Both the position numbers and the translations under genes were made by a program. Of a DNA stretch of 34,807 nt, positions 24,806 through 32,757 are shown one piece after another (the stretch's first letter is position 1; every line of letters starts with the position of its first letter). The DNA lies in the NCBI GenBank assembly GCA_022794495.1, contig JAAWEX010000003.1:1-34807 (forward strand), in the 5' to 3' direction. The notes under the pieces were generated by a model. That model saw only the letters and a program-made list of their open reading frames with translations, made no database searches and was not told where the DNA came from. This DNA comes from Lawsonibacter sp. GTDB taxonomy: Bacteria > Bacillota > Clostridia > Oscillospirales > Oscillospiraceae.

Positions 24806-26620
24806 TTAATATCCAACAGCAACGCCGTCACTGAACTCGGCACCCATAACGCCGGTAGCTTCAGCACTACCTTGGAGTGTTCCGTCGGGCATATACATAA
24901 TACCAGTCGGGATACCAACATAGCCCTCTTTAACTTGTGTATGGCCCAGGGCACTCAGTTGATCCAACACACTTTGCTCCATCTCTGGTGTATACATGAT
25001 AGACGGTCCCATTGCAGTAATACGGGGAGAGTTGATTGCTTCGTCAATGTTCATCTTGTAATCAATGGCATTTAGGATTACCTGGCACACACCAGGATAA
25101 ATCGTTACGCCACCAGGAGCACCACAGGTCATAAAAGGTTTACCATCGGGGTCCAGTACCACAGTGGGGGACATGGAAGACAATGGGCACTTTCCAGGCT
25201 GAACGGAGTTGGAGTAGCCGGAACCGACCACAAAATCGCCCAGTTGGTTGTTCATAAAGAAGCCATAGTCATCTACATATACGCGGCTTCCCCAAACACC
25301 ATTAATTGTATGGGTAATAGTAACCATATTGCCCGCTTTGTCGGCAACAGAGAAGGAGGTAGTATTTTGGCTCTCGGTCTCATAATCCCACGGATTTCCA
25401 TAAGAGAAGTCTTGAGATTTCGTCATATCCACCTTATTTGCCAAAGTTTTTGCGTATTCCTTGCTGATAATGCCGTCGATAGGCACATCAACAAAACGGG
25501 TGTCGCCCATATATTGTCCCCGGTCAGCCCACACCATCTTCTGGACCTCGGCCAGCTGATGCCAATATTCCACTGTATTAAACTCATAAACGGGCAAATT
25601 TTCCAAAATGTTCAAGGTTTCTACAATAAAGGTCCCGCCAGAGGAGGGAGAGTTGGAAGAAGCGATGGTGTACCCCCGATAAGTGCCCGATACAGCCGAT
25701 TCCTCCCAAGGCTGGTAACCATCCAAGTCCGCCTGAGTCATAACGCCGCCGGCATTCTGTACGGCATGAATCATGGCGTCAGCCATAGCGCCTTTGTAGA
25801 ATCCATCCGGTCCCTTATCCCTGATAAGCTCCAGTGCTTTCGCCATATACTCATTTTTGATAATGGAGTTTACCGGTTTTACCATATCATTTTCATCCAA
25901 ATAAATTTCGGACAGTTGGGCGTTGGAAGCCATATCAGCGTAGGCATATTCAATCCACTGGTACAGCTCAGGAGTAACTACATAACCCTCCCGGGCCATG
26001 TCAATTGCGGGTTGAATCACGTCCTCCCAATTCATCGTACCATACTCACTCAACGCCTGATACAAACCAGCCACTTCGCCAGGAACGCCAACAGACAGGC
26101 CGCCATACATATTGTGCTCGCCGATTACGTTGCCTTCTTCGTCCTGGACCCACAGCTCTGCGGTTTGGAACATAGGTGCAGTTTCCCGGAAGCTGAGGAA
26201 AATAGTATTTTCAGTCTCAGCATTGTAGAAGGTCATAAAGCCACCACCTGCCACACCGCACATTTGGGGCATAGAGACAGTGAGCGCTAAGGCAGTGGCT
26301 ACCGCCGCATCCACAGCATTGCCGCCTTTCTTCATAATGTCAACACCAACCTGGGCAGGCTCATACCGCAGAGCGGCCACCATGCCGTTCTCAGCGGTAG
26401 TCAGCCGCTCAAAGTTGATATTCTTGCCATTCTCATCCCAACTGCGATATTCCTGGGGAATGTCCATATAGACGGATGGCGTCTGTTCCGGGGGCGCAGG
26501 GTTTTGGCTTGAACTTGCAGGAGGTGCGCTGCTGCCAGCATGGGTGGGCTTTTGAGGCCCACAGGCAGCTAATGACAATACCATCGCCGCAGTCAAAGCC
26601 AGTGCTAGGAACCTTTTCAT
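24806..26620 (-). CDS. ggt: Gamma-glutamyltransferase, lipoprotein form
   Basis: The 604-residue precursor has a lipoprotein signal (MKRFLALALTAAMVLSLA, then ACGPQ). The large-subunit part includes GGNAVDAAVATALALTVSMPQ and GVAGGGFMTFYNAE, and the cleavage site has the nucleophile threonine in QNTTSFSVADKAGNMVTITH. The small-subunit part has GFFMNNQLGDF and GGVTIYPGVCQVILNAID. The family self-cleaves at that threonine and then breaks or transfers gamma-glutamyl bonds; PgsD-type relatives act on poly-gamma-glutamate and Ggt also on glutathione. As a lipoprotein it acts outside the membrane. Its codons are clearly less GC-rich than its neighbours'. First gene of the unit running to the hydrolase at 21452. 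Confidence 0.95.
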   Translation of the reverse strand: MKRFLALALTAAMVLSLAACGPQKPTHAGSSAPPASSSQNPAPPEQTPSVYMDIPQEYRSWDENGKNINFERLTTAENGMVAALRYEPAQVGVDIMKKGGNAVDAAVATALALTVSMPQMCGVAGGGFMTFYNAETENTIFLSFRETAPMFQTAELWVQDEEGNVIGEHNMYGGLSVGVPGEVAGLYQALSEYGTMNWEDVIQPAIDMAREGYVVTPELYQWIEYAYADMASNAQLSEIYLDENDMVKPVNSIIKNEYMAKALELIRDKGPDGFYKGAMADAMIHAVQNAGGVMTQADLDGYQPWEESAVSGTYRGYTIASSNSPSSGGTFIVETLNILENLPVYEFNTVEYWHQLAEVQKMVWADRGQYMGDTRFVDVPIDGIISKEYAKTLANKVDMTKSQDFSYGNPWDYETESQNTTSFSVADKAGNMVTITHTINGVWGSRVYVDDYGFFMNNQLGDFVVGSGYSNSVQPGKCPLSSMSPTVVLDPDGKPFMTCGAPGGVTIYPGVCQVILNAIDYKMNIDEAINSPRITAMGPSIMYTPEMEQSVLDQLSALGHTQVKEGYVGIPTGIMYMPDGTLQGSAEATGVMGAEFSDGVAVGY

Positions 26621-26641
26621 ATATATTCCTCCCTTTTAATA

Positions 26642-26688
26642 ATGCGGCATATTCTCAGCTAGTATGACACGCCGCATAAAACTGTAAA
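26642..26688 (-). promoter_or_regulatory. Dyad and weak promoter upstream of the gamma-glutamyltransferase gene
   Basis: ATGCGGC (26642-26648) and GCCGCAT (26671-26677) form an inverted repeat with a 22-base spacer, just upstream of the ribosome site GGGAGG. On the minus strand TTTACA (26683-26688) is 18 bases from the weak -10 box TACTAG (26659-26664), so the repeat covers the core promoter. The response regulator encoded next door is the natural candidate to bind it; this is inference. Confidence 0.45.
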
Positions 26689-26780
26689 CATCATATAAAT
26701 CTCCGGTTATTTTGTCTATATAACTCTCATATCTCTCTCGTTTTCTTTGTAGAAATTTTCATTTCTTCCTAAAATGGGCA

Positions 26781-26813
26781 AGAAAAATCCCGTCAAAAGG
26801 ACGGGATTTTTCT
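26781..26813. terminator. Bidirectional terminator after the response regulator gene
   Basis: AGAAAAATCCCGTC and GACGGGATTTTTCT form a perfect 14-bp stem with loop AAAAG. T-rich arms stand on both sides. It begins three bases after the response regulator stop (26817-26819), and separates the pgs/two-component unit from the ggt unit. Confidence 0.85.
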
Positions 26814-26816
26814 GCC

Positions 26817-27440
26817 CTACTCCGGGCGGACCCGATACATCTGCTTGGGGCGGCCCACCTTGCCGTATACGCTCTCCACATCCACCAGCTTCTGCTGGGT
26901 CATGTGCTGCAAATAGCGGAACACCGTCTGATAGGCCAGGCCGGTCTCCCTTGAGATATCGTTCGCCGTTACAGGGGCGCTGCACTGGCGGAGAAAGTGC
27001 AAAATCAGCTCCAGGGTCCCGTGGCTGATCCCCTTGGCAAAGCTGATATCAATATTTTGCTGCTCCAGCAGGCGCAGGTGCAGCCGGACCCGGCTGATAA
27101 TATCGGGGGCTTTGATGGGCTTCAGTGCAAAGTCGCTGGCGCCGGCGGCCAGAAACTCATCGGCCACCCGCTGGCACTCGTCGATGGTAAAAACAATGAT
27201 GGGCACTGTGGCCGACAGGCGGCGCAGCATCCGCACCCCCTCTACCCCGTTGAGCCCCGGCATGTGGTAGTCAATCAGCACAAGGGTGGGGCGCAGCTGG
27301 GTGAACAGCTTCAGCCCCGCGTTCACATCACAGGCGGCGGCCGTATTCCAGCCCTGGGTGCGAAACAGGGTTTTCAGGGCAAAGCAGATATCATCCTCGT
27401 CGTCAATACACAGAATCGTCACATTTTGTCTCTGGTCCAT
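26817..27440 (-). CDS. Response regulator, CitB/DcuR-like
   Basis: The 207-residue protein has a receiver domain with acidic residues D13/D14, phospho-acceptor D57 in LVLIDYHMPGLNG, FTIDE in the place of the T/S motif and LKPIKAP with the conserved lysine. The C-terminal DNA-binding part (about 140-200), SAPVTANDISRETGLAYQTVFRYL, is the winged-helix type found in regulators of carboxylate utilisation. The gene starts three bases after the kinase stop. With the dyad at 26642-26677 it probably controls the ggt-transporter unit and perhaps pgsBCW. Confidence 0.9.
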   Translation of the reverse strand: MDQRQNVTILCIDDEDDICFALKTLFRTQGWNTAAACDVNAGLKLFTQLRPTLVLIDYHMPGLNGVEGVRMLRRLSATVPIIVFTIDECQRVADEFLAAGASDFALKPIKAPDIISRVRLHLRLLEQQNIDISFAKGISHGTLELILHFLRQCSAPVTANDISRETGLAYQTVFRYLQHMTQQKLVDVESVYGKVGRPKQMYRVRPE

Positions 27441-27443
27441 GTC

Positions 27444-28838
27444 CTACTCCTCCTTTGGAATGCTTATGGTAATGACTGTTCCTTTTCCTTCCACACTTTG
27501 CAGCTCCACTCTGCCGCCCAGCCGCTCCACCACATCCTGGACAAAAAACAGCCCCAGTCCGCTGGAGTCGCTGCCGGAATAGCCCCGGTCCCAAATATCC
27601 TTCAGCTTCTGCTCCGCAATTCCCCTCCCGTTGTCAATCACCTGAAAGCGCACCCACATATCGTCAGCGTCGGAGCGAATGATAATATTCAGCCGCCGGT
27701 CCTTCTGGGCGGCATGCGCGGCATTCTGAACCAGATTCACCAGCACGCGGGAAAACAGAATGCCATTGACCCGGACCGTTGCCTCCGGCTCAGCCGCCTC
27801 AACGCGGATCAGAGAGGCATAGTCCTCTATGGATATCTGGGCGGACACCCGCCGCAGCAGCTTTTCCACCGAGATTCGGGTGGTCTTGTCCTGGTAGAGA
27901 ATCTCAGAGATCATCTGACTCATGTGCTCCACCGCATTCTCCACCCGCTCCAGCAGCTCCACCTGCTCCGTCCGGCCGTCCTGCTCACACTCCAGCCGGA
28001 ACACCCCAACCAGAGTCTGCACCACCGTCAGCGGCGATTTCAGGTCGTGTACCAGGTGCTGAATCTCCTGATATGTGCGGCTGCGCATCTCGTTTATCCG
28101 GGCCTTGGCGCGGATGGCCTCGTTCTGTTCCTTCAGGGCGTCCATCTCCCGCAAGGAGTTTTCGTCCCGGAGCATGATAAACAGCAGCACAGCGCAGATG
28201 GCAAACAGCAAAATTCCCATTCCGCCGATGGTGTCCAGGGCGTTCTCCCCGTCCAGCAGCCGCCCTGCCAGCTTGATCGACTGGGACATCTCCCCCCGGC
28301 CCACAGGCAGAAGAGCGGCAGCGGGCATGATATCTAAAAACTGCCAGGCAATCAGCTCCATGGCGACAAAGGCCGTCTTTTTCCCCATGGAGATATATTT
28401 ATAGTCCAGCTTGTCAAAGAGAATGATAAAGAGGGCGGCGGCAACGGCGGGCAGGCCAAAGTCGTAATAGATTCCGTGGATGACGTCTATGCTGCGGTAG
28501 GTGGCATACAGCAGCAGAAGGATCAGCCCTGCGTTAAAATACCACGCATCCCGCCGCTTCCAGCGAAATTCCAGGGCATCGGCCACCAGAAACGCCCCAC
28601 AGTAGTGCGGCAGGGCCCGAACCGCGTTCAGTGCCACCAGCCGCAGGGCCGCGTCTATCAGGTCCAGCCGTTCTCCATTCTTCAGAGCCAGATAGAGAAA
28701 GTTCCGCACCTGAAAATTATCCACGGTAAACAGCAGCGGCATAAAAAAGCTCAGCGCAATCAGCCCCATGCCGGTCAGCAGCACCCTTTTGCTGTGGATG
28801 GAAACCGTCAGTTTCCCTGAAGTCCAGCCCCTTTTCAC
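27444..28838 (-). CDS. Membrane sensor histidine kinase with multi-helix N-terminus
   Basis: The 464-residue kinase has about six to seven membrane helices in the first 240 residues in place of the usual two, with no obvious large outside domain. The coiled-coil linker NSLREMDALKEQNEAIRAKA leads to the phospho-acceptor in HLVHDLKSPLTVVQTLVG. The ATPase domain has NLVQNAAHAAQKD, VIDNGRGIAEQKL and GSDSSGLGLFFVQDVVERLGG. It begins with GTG at 28838, with GGGGGG some six bases upstream. Partner of the next regulator gene. Sensing in the membrane, perhaps of the gamma-glutamyl product or of PgsC, is a guess. Confidence 0.92.
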   Translation of the reverse strand: MKRGWTSGKLTVSIHSKRVLLTGMGLIALSFFMPLLFTVDNFQVRNFLYLALKNGERLDLIDAALRLVALNAVRALPHYCGAFLVADALEFRWKRRDAWYFNAGLILLLLYATYRSIDVIHGIYYDFGLPAVAAALFIILFDKLDYKYISMGKKTAFVAMELIAWQFLDIMPAAALLPVGRGEMSQSIKLAGRLLDGENALDTIGGMGILLFAICAVLLFIMLRDENSLREMDALKEQNEAIRAKARINEMRSRTYQEIQHLVHDLKSPLTVVQTLVGVFRLECEQDGRTEQVELLERVENAVEHMSQMISEILYQDKTTRISVEKLLRRVSAQISIEDYASLIRVEAAEPEATVRVNGILFSRVLVNLVQNAAHAAQKDRRLNIIIRSDADDMWVRFQVIDNGRGIAEQKLKDIWDRGYSGSDSSGLGLFFVQDVVERLGGRVELQSVEGKGTVITISIPKEE

Positions 28839-28910
28839 AACATTCCCCCCTATCCCCTCGCGCGCGGTGTTTTTTCACAGCGGCTCAGTCAGCATACGGC
28901 TCCGGGGCTG

Positions 28911-29966
28911 TCAGCCCTCCCGGCGCAGTCTGCGAAAGCCCAGCCAGATTGTTCCGGCCGCGCCAGCCAGGCACAGCACCGCCCGCCAGCGGGGGTAGAC
29001 CGTCTCAAAATAGACGGCGCTCTCCCCAGGCGGCAGAAGCCGCTCCGGGTCAAATGTCAGCCCATAGTCCGCCACCAGCCGTTTGATATCCAGCAGGTGA
29101 ATCACCGGCAGGCCCTGCTCGCTGTACCGGCGGAGCAGGCCGCTTTTCTCCGACGCTGCCCCCAGGCTTCCGGGCTGAATCACCCCGCAGGGGATGCCGT
29201 CGTCCTCCAGGCCCTGGGTGGCGATGCTGCCCCCCACCCCGACAAAGCATTGGAGCGCGCCCTCCGCCTGGAAGAGGTCCATGCGGGCTTTTAGATTTTT
29301 CTCATAGTCCGGCTCCTCCATCAGCGGCACGCCGTAGCCCGCGGCCCGCGTTAAAACCTGGGAGCGCAGCTCCGGGTCCATCTCCGCCCCGCAGTCGTAG
29401 TCGCCGCCGGGAGTGATGAGGACAGGCGGCCGCTCCAGCAGGCCGGCCTGATACAGCCGGCAGGCCATATCCGGGAAAGTGAGCTCCGGCTGATTGGCTC
29501 CATAGGTGGAGGCCCCCACCGACGTCATGTAGACACAGTCCACATCAAGGGCCTGGCAGGCGGCCAGCACCGCCAGATTCATGGCCGGAAAGCTGCCGGA
29601 AAAGCACCCCCCTACCCTGTCGCCCGGCTGCACGCCCGCCCGATGGAGCAGCTCCACCGCCAGGGCGGCCATGTCGGGATTGCAGGTAGTCCGCTTGGCG
29701 GCGGGGTCCCCCAGGGTGGTGGTAATAAAGGTGTACCGCTCCCCCACCAGGCCGGTGCGGTGATAGTCCTCCTCCGTCAGCTCCAGACCGGCCTGGAGCT
29801 TCATCTCCTTCACTGCGTCCATCCACTGCTGCATCAGCCCCGCGGCCTCCAGCTTTGCGCTGAAATTTTCCGCCTTCGCCGTTTTGGCCCCGGCAAGGGT
29901 CAGCGCAATGCCCGCAATCAGCCATCCGGCGGCGATATACAAAACCATCCGCTTTGCTCTCGACAC
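28911..29966 (-). CDS. pgsW: PgsW-type poly-gamma-glutamate system protein
   Basis: The 351-residue protein has an N-terminal membrane anchor (about 8-27) and a C-terminal segment (about 328-345) around a large domain with conserved-looking runs: TTTLGDPAAKRTTCNPDMAA, GGCFSGSFPAMNLA, VGASTYGANQPELTFPDM and ITPGGDYDCGAEMD. This is the poly-gamma-glutamate system protein found beside PgsB and PgsC in several bacteria; its biochemical role is unknown. It starts at GTG 29966, three bases past the pgsC stop, with GGGGGTG upstream; an ATG six codons later is possible. It would occupy the accessory position held in Bacillus by PgsA, which is not found here. Confidence 0.88.
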   Translation of the reverse strand: MSRAKRMVLYIAAGWLIAGIALTLAGAKTAKAENFSAKLEAAGLMQQWMDAVKEMKLQAGLELTEEDYHRTGLVGERYTFITTTLGDPAAKRTTCNPDMAALAVELLHRAGVQPGDRVGGCFSGSFPAMNLAVLAACQALDVDCVYMTSVGASTYGANQPELTFPDMACRLYQAGLLERPPVLITPGGDYDCGAEMDPELRSQVLTRAAGYGVPLMEEPDYEKNLKARMDLFQAEGALQCFVGVGGSIATQGLEDDGIPCGVIQPGSLGAASEKSGLLRRYSEQGLPVIHLLDIKRLVADYGLTFDPERLLPPGESAVYFETVYPRWRAVLCLAGAAGTIWLGFRRLRREG

Positions 29967-29969
29967 CGC

Positions 29970-30377
29970 CTACACCCCCAAAGCCAGCACACATAAAACG
30001 GTGGCCCCTGTGGTAATGGCCAGGCTCAGGCCCGTGCTTACAAAGCCCTGCCGGTCAAACTCCCGGGCCAGTAGCCCGGGCAGTATCACCCCGATTACCG
30101 GAATGGAGAATCCCAGCGCCCCGGCGATCCAGGAAAAAAAGAAGGTCAGCAGCAACAGCAGGGCAAAGCGCCGCCGCCCATAAAGGATTACCACGCAGGC
30201 CAGCAGGCGGCACACCGCCACCGCCAGGCCTGCGCTGAGCAGCGTAAAAACCAGCCGGGCGGGATTTTGCAGGTTGAGCGCCAGATAGCCGGAGATAATC
30301 AGCCCTGCGGAGTACCCCGTCAGCTCGGTATAAATCAGGCTGATGATAACGCTGAGTATAATAACCTGGTTATACAA
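29970..30377 (-). CDS. pgsC: PgsC/CapC, poly-gamma-glutamate biosynthesis membrane protein
   Basis: The 135-residue membrane protein has four to five helices and a typical PgsC/CapC N-terminus, SLIYTELTGYSAGLIISGYLA, with a conserved glycine-proline stretch GFSIPVIGVILPGLLAREFDRQG near residue 100. PgsC works with PgsB in the membrane to make and probably pass the polymer outwards. It appears to start with TTG at 30377, overlapping the pgsB stop by eight bases, with GGAGGGG eight bases upstream. Confidence 0.93.
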   Translation of the reverse strand: MYNQVIILSVIISLIYTELTGYSAGLIISGYLALNLQNPARLVFTLLSAGLAVAVCRLLACVVILYGRRRFALLLLLTFFFSWIAGALGFSIPVIGVILPGLLAREFDRQGFVSTGLSLAITTGATVLCVLALGV

Positions 30378-31488
30378 AGGGGATCCCCTCCTCTTCTACT
30401 CGGGCCAAAACCGCCCGTCCCTCGCCGGCAATATTTCCGATGGCAAATACCGCGCAGCCCTCGTCCAGCCCGGAGAAATCCAGCGCTCTGGCGCTGGGGA
30501 AGCCCTTCACCAGTATGGAGCGCCCCTCCAGCCGGGCCCGCATATAACCCTGCGAGGCCCCAAGCAGCCAGACCTCCCGGGGAGACAGAGCCAGGCAGGC
30601 TTGGAGCATATCCTGCGTGCGGCTGCCCCGGTCAGCGCGGTTGTTCACCAGAAGAATCAGCCTTTTCCCGCCCAGGCTGTACCGCTCTCTCAGGCTCTCC
30701 CACACCATGCAGGTGGACTGCACATCATTGATGGACAGTCCGTTAATCCAAACCGCGCCGCGGACCCGGTAAAGCGCCAGCGCGAAGGGGTCCCGCTTAA
30801 ACCGGGCCATCCCCTCCAGGGCGGTCTCCCGGCTGACGCCCAAGCGCTGGCAGACCGCCAGGGCCAGGGCAATATTCTCCGCAAAATCGAAGGCGGGCTC
30901 ATCTCCCCCAGGACAGACGGCGACCAGCTCGCTGCCCATCCTCCGGGCCGCGGCGGCCATGCCCGCCGTCTGAACACGCTCTGCGGTGAACAGAACACCG
31001 TTTTGGGGAATCGTATTGCACAGCGCGCCGCAAATCTCCTCCAGCGTCTCCCCCATCACATCGGTGTGGTCCCGGCGCACATTGGTAATCACGCCCACAT
31101 CCGCCCGTAAAATCTGGTGCTGAGCCGCATATTGCAGCTCCGGCTGGAGCGCCATACACTCCACAATCAGCACCTGGGCCCCCTGGCCGGCCGCCCGCTG
31201 GAGAATTTTGATCTGCTCCTTAATATTCGCCCTCCCCCGGCGCGTCAGAAGCTCCTCGGCTCCGTTTACATCAATGGTCATCGGATCGGTGCCTGTGGTC
31301 TTGCAGAACACCCGGAGACCTCCCGCCCGCAGGCCGGCCTCGATCAGGCGGCACACGGTGGATTTTCCCCGCGTCCCGTTGACATGAATCACATGGGAGA
31401 GCTGCCCGCGGGCCTTTCTGGTCTGTCTGGCCTCCCTAAGCAGGAAGGCCGCCCAGAGCGCGGTCAGGATTAAAATCAGCCAAGACAC
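30370..31488 (-). CDS. pgsB: PgsB/CapB, poly-gamma-glutamate synthase subunit
   Basis: The 372-residue amide ligase has an N-terminal membrane helix (about 2-16) and then Walker A GTRGKST at 38-44 in HVIHVNGTRGKSTVCRL, related to Mur ligases. KTTGTDPMTIDVNGAEE, IVECMALQPELQYAAQH and TNVRRDHTDVMGETLEE are the usual family blocks. It uses ATP to join glutamate through its gamma-carboxyl. I prefer GTG 31488 because GAGGGGGG lies nine bases upstream; the ATG at 31521 has no ribosome site. First gene of the unit pgsB-pgsC-pgsW-kinase-regulator. Confidence 0.95.
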   Translation of the reverse strand: MSWLILILTALWAAFLLREARQTRKARGQLSHVIHVNGTRGKSTVCRLIEAGLRAGGLRVFCKTTGTDPMTIDVNGAEELLTRRGRANIKEQIKILQRAAGQGAQVLIVECMALQPELQYAAQHQILRADVGVITNVRRDHTDVMGETLEEICGALCNTIPQNGVLFTAERVQTAGMAAAARRMGSELVAVCPGGDEPAFDFAENIALALAVCQRLGVSRETALEGMARFKRDPFALALYRVRGAVWINGLSINDVQSTCMVWESLRERYSLGGKRLILLVNNRADRGSRTQDMLQACLALSPREVWLLGASQGYMRARLEGRSILVKGFPSARALDFSGLDEGCAVFAIGNIAGEGRAVLARVEEEGIPFV

Positions 31489-31531
31489 GGCGCACCACCC
31501 CCCTCGTCCGATCCGGCGCATCCATTATCCC

Positions 31532-31568
31532 ATTTATCATGATAAATTCCTTTGTTCCAATTCGTCAA
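31532..31568 (-). promoter_or_regulatory. pgsB promoter with perfect 16-bp palindrome
   Basis: ATTTATCATGATAAAT (31532-31547) is a perfect palindrome. On the minus strand, TTGACG (31563-31568) is 18 bases from the -10 box TATCAT (31539-31544), which lies inside the palindrome. A repressor bound there would block the pgs unit. Confidence 0.5.
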
Positions 31569-31832
31569 GAGAGAAATATGAGACAAATGGATTTCAGCTC
31601 CCGCTCCCCTGGCCCGTTCCGCAAACAAGCTCCCGCCGGATTGGCGGGAGCTTGCTCCGCTCCTCTCACTCGTCAAAGACAATTGAAAGCCTGTCAGCTT
31701 TGTCCGTTTGGATTTTCCAGCTTTCCCACATTGATAACATCCTTCTGTCAAGATCCTGTTTCCCCCCAGCGCACGCCTCTTTTTCAGTTCAGTGCTTGCA
31801 GCAGCACGCCCCATCGGTTTTCATGCCCGGCT

Positions 31833-31875
31833 CTGTAATATTGTCACAGAACTGCGGGGGCGTTTTCCGTATAAT
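31833..31875 (+). promoter_or_regulatory. Promoter with Crp/Fnr-like site, upstream of the ferredoxin unit
   Basis: A perfect TATAAT stands at 31870-31875 without a good -35 box. CTGTAATATTGTCACAG (31833-31849) is an imperfect palindrome with 6 of 8 base pairs matching and its centre at 31841, about 41 bases before the likely transcription start (31882). That is the position of a class II Crp/Fnr activator, and such a regulator gene lies at 33431-34090. Confidence 0.55.
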
Positions 31876-31903
31876 AAGCCCATCAAATCCGGGAGGTCAT
31901 AAT

Positions 31904-32116
31904 ATGAAGGCATATGTGAAGGCAAGGCGCAGCGCTTTTGTTGACACAGATTCCTGCGTCGCCTGCGGCTGCTGTGTAAAGGTATGTCCGCTGGGGGCCA
32001 TCTCTGTGGACCGAGGTATCGCCGCCAAGGTTGACCCGCAGCGGTGTGTGGGGTGCGGAAAGTGCGCGAAGGAGTGCCCCGCATCCGTCATTTCCATTCA
32101 GGAGGTTTTGGCATGA
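31904..32116 (+). CDS. 2[4Fe-4S] ferredoxin
   Basis: The 70-residue protein carries two full cluster motifs: CVACGCCVKVCP (about 18-29) and CVGCGKCAKECP (about 48-59). It should be a small electron carrier or a subunit of the membrane protein encoded next. The ATG at 31904 has GGGAGG eight bases upstream; in-frame upstream sequence is not coding-like. It overlaps the NapH-like gene by ATGA, so the pair is co-translated, like NapG/NapH-type ferredoxin pairs. Confidence 0.93.
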   Translation: MKAYVKARRSAFVDTDSCVACGCCVKVCPLGAISVDRGIAAKVDPQRCVGCGKCAKECPASVISIQEVLA

Positions 32117-32709
32117 AAAAGCATTGGTATGACTACCTCTGGGTCCTCTCGCTGACCTACCTGCTTTTAGGTTTTTTCAATATCCTTTTTGCCTGGCTTG
32201 GTCTGCTGTGCTTCTTTATCCCGCTGATAATCTCTGTCGCCGGCGGCACAAAGGGCTACTGTAACCGCTACTGCGGCAGGGGCCAGCTGTTTGGCCTGCT
32301 GGGCGGACGGTTTGGGCTGTCCCGAAGAAAGGACATTCCAAAATGGATGAAGAGCAAGCCTTTCCGCTATGGATTTCTGATTTTCTTCTTCATCATGTTC
32401 TTCCAGATGCTCTGGACCACCTGCCTGGTCTTCGCAGAGGTCCAGGGACTGAAGCAGGCGGTTACGCTCCTCTGGACGCTGAAGCTGCCCTGGAGCTGGG
32501 CCTATCACGGGACGCTGCTCCATCCGGGCGTGGCCCAGTTCGCCTTCGGGTTTTACAGCGTTATGCTCACCTCAACCGTCCTCGGGCTGATTACAATGGT
32601 GCTGTTTAAACCCCGCAGTTGGTGCGTATACTGTCCTATGGGAACCATGACTCAGCTGATCTGCAAGGTCAAACACCAGAAGGGTAACATTATCACAGAA
32701 CAGAAATGA
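32113..32709 (+). CDS. NapH/CcoG-like membrane Fe-S protein
   Basis: The 198-residue membrane protein has about four helices. Two cysteine motifs face the cytoplasm: YCNRYCGRGQLFG (after the second helix) and SWCVYCPMGTMTQLIC at the C-terminus. Related proteins (NapH, RdxA/CcoG, YccM-like) pass electrons between ferredoxin and quinol or handle Fe-S clusters. It is shorter than typical NapH and carries fewer cysteines, but the layout is clear. The partner ferredoxin overlaps it by four bases; the thioredoxin gene follows 48 bases on. It may feed reducing power to the thioredoxin/rhodanese pair. Confidence 0.8.
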   Translation: MKKHWYDYLWVLSLTYLLLGFFNILFAWLGLLCFFIPLIISVAGGTKGYCNRYCGRGQLFGLLGGRFGLSRRKDIPKWMKSKPFRYGFLIFFFIMFFQMLWTTCLVFAEVQGLKQAVTLLWTLKLPWSWAYHGTLLHPGVAQFAFGFYSVMLTSTVLGLITMVLFKPRSWCVYCPMGTMTQLICKVKHQKGNIITEQK

Positions 32710-32757
32710 GGCGTTTGGTATGATAACGCCAATACATAGAGATAAGGAGGACAAAAT

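Larger units (their letters stand above)
31489..31903. other. Divergent intergenic region between pgsB and the ferredoxin gene
   Basis: No convincing gene is seen in 415 bases. It contains the pgsB promoter and palindrome (31532-31568), a hairpin with 12-base arms CAAGCTCCCGCC (31626-31637) and GGCGGGAGCTTG (31643-31654) without a T-run, and the regulated promoter of the ferredoxin unit (31833-31875). Bases 31660-31830 show nothing recognisable. Confidence 0.6.

Noticed and set aside
31626-31654. Hairpin CAAGCTCCCGCC/GGCGGGAGCTTG as a terminator
   Set aside because: It lies between divergent genes and has no T-run on either side, so it is listed only as part of the intergenic region.
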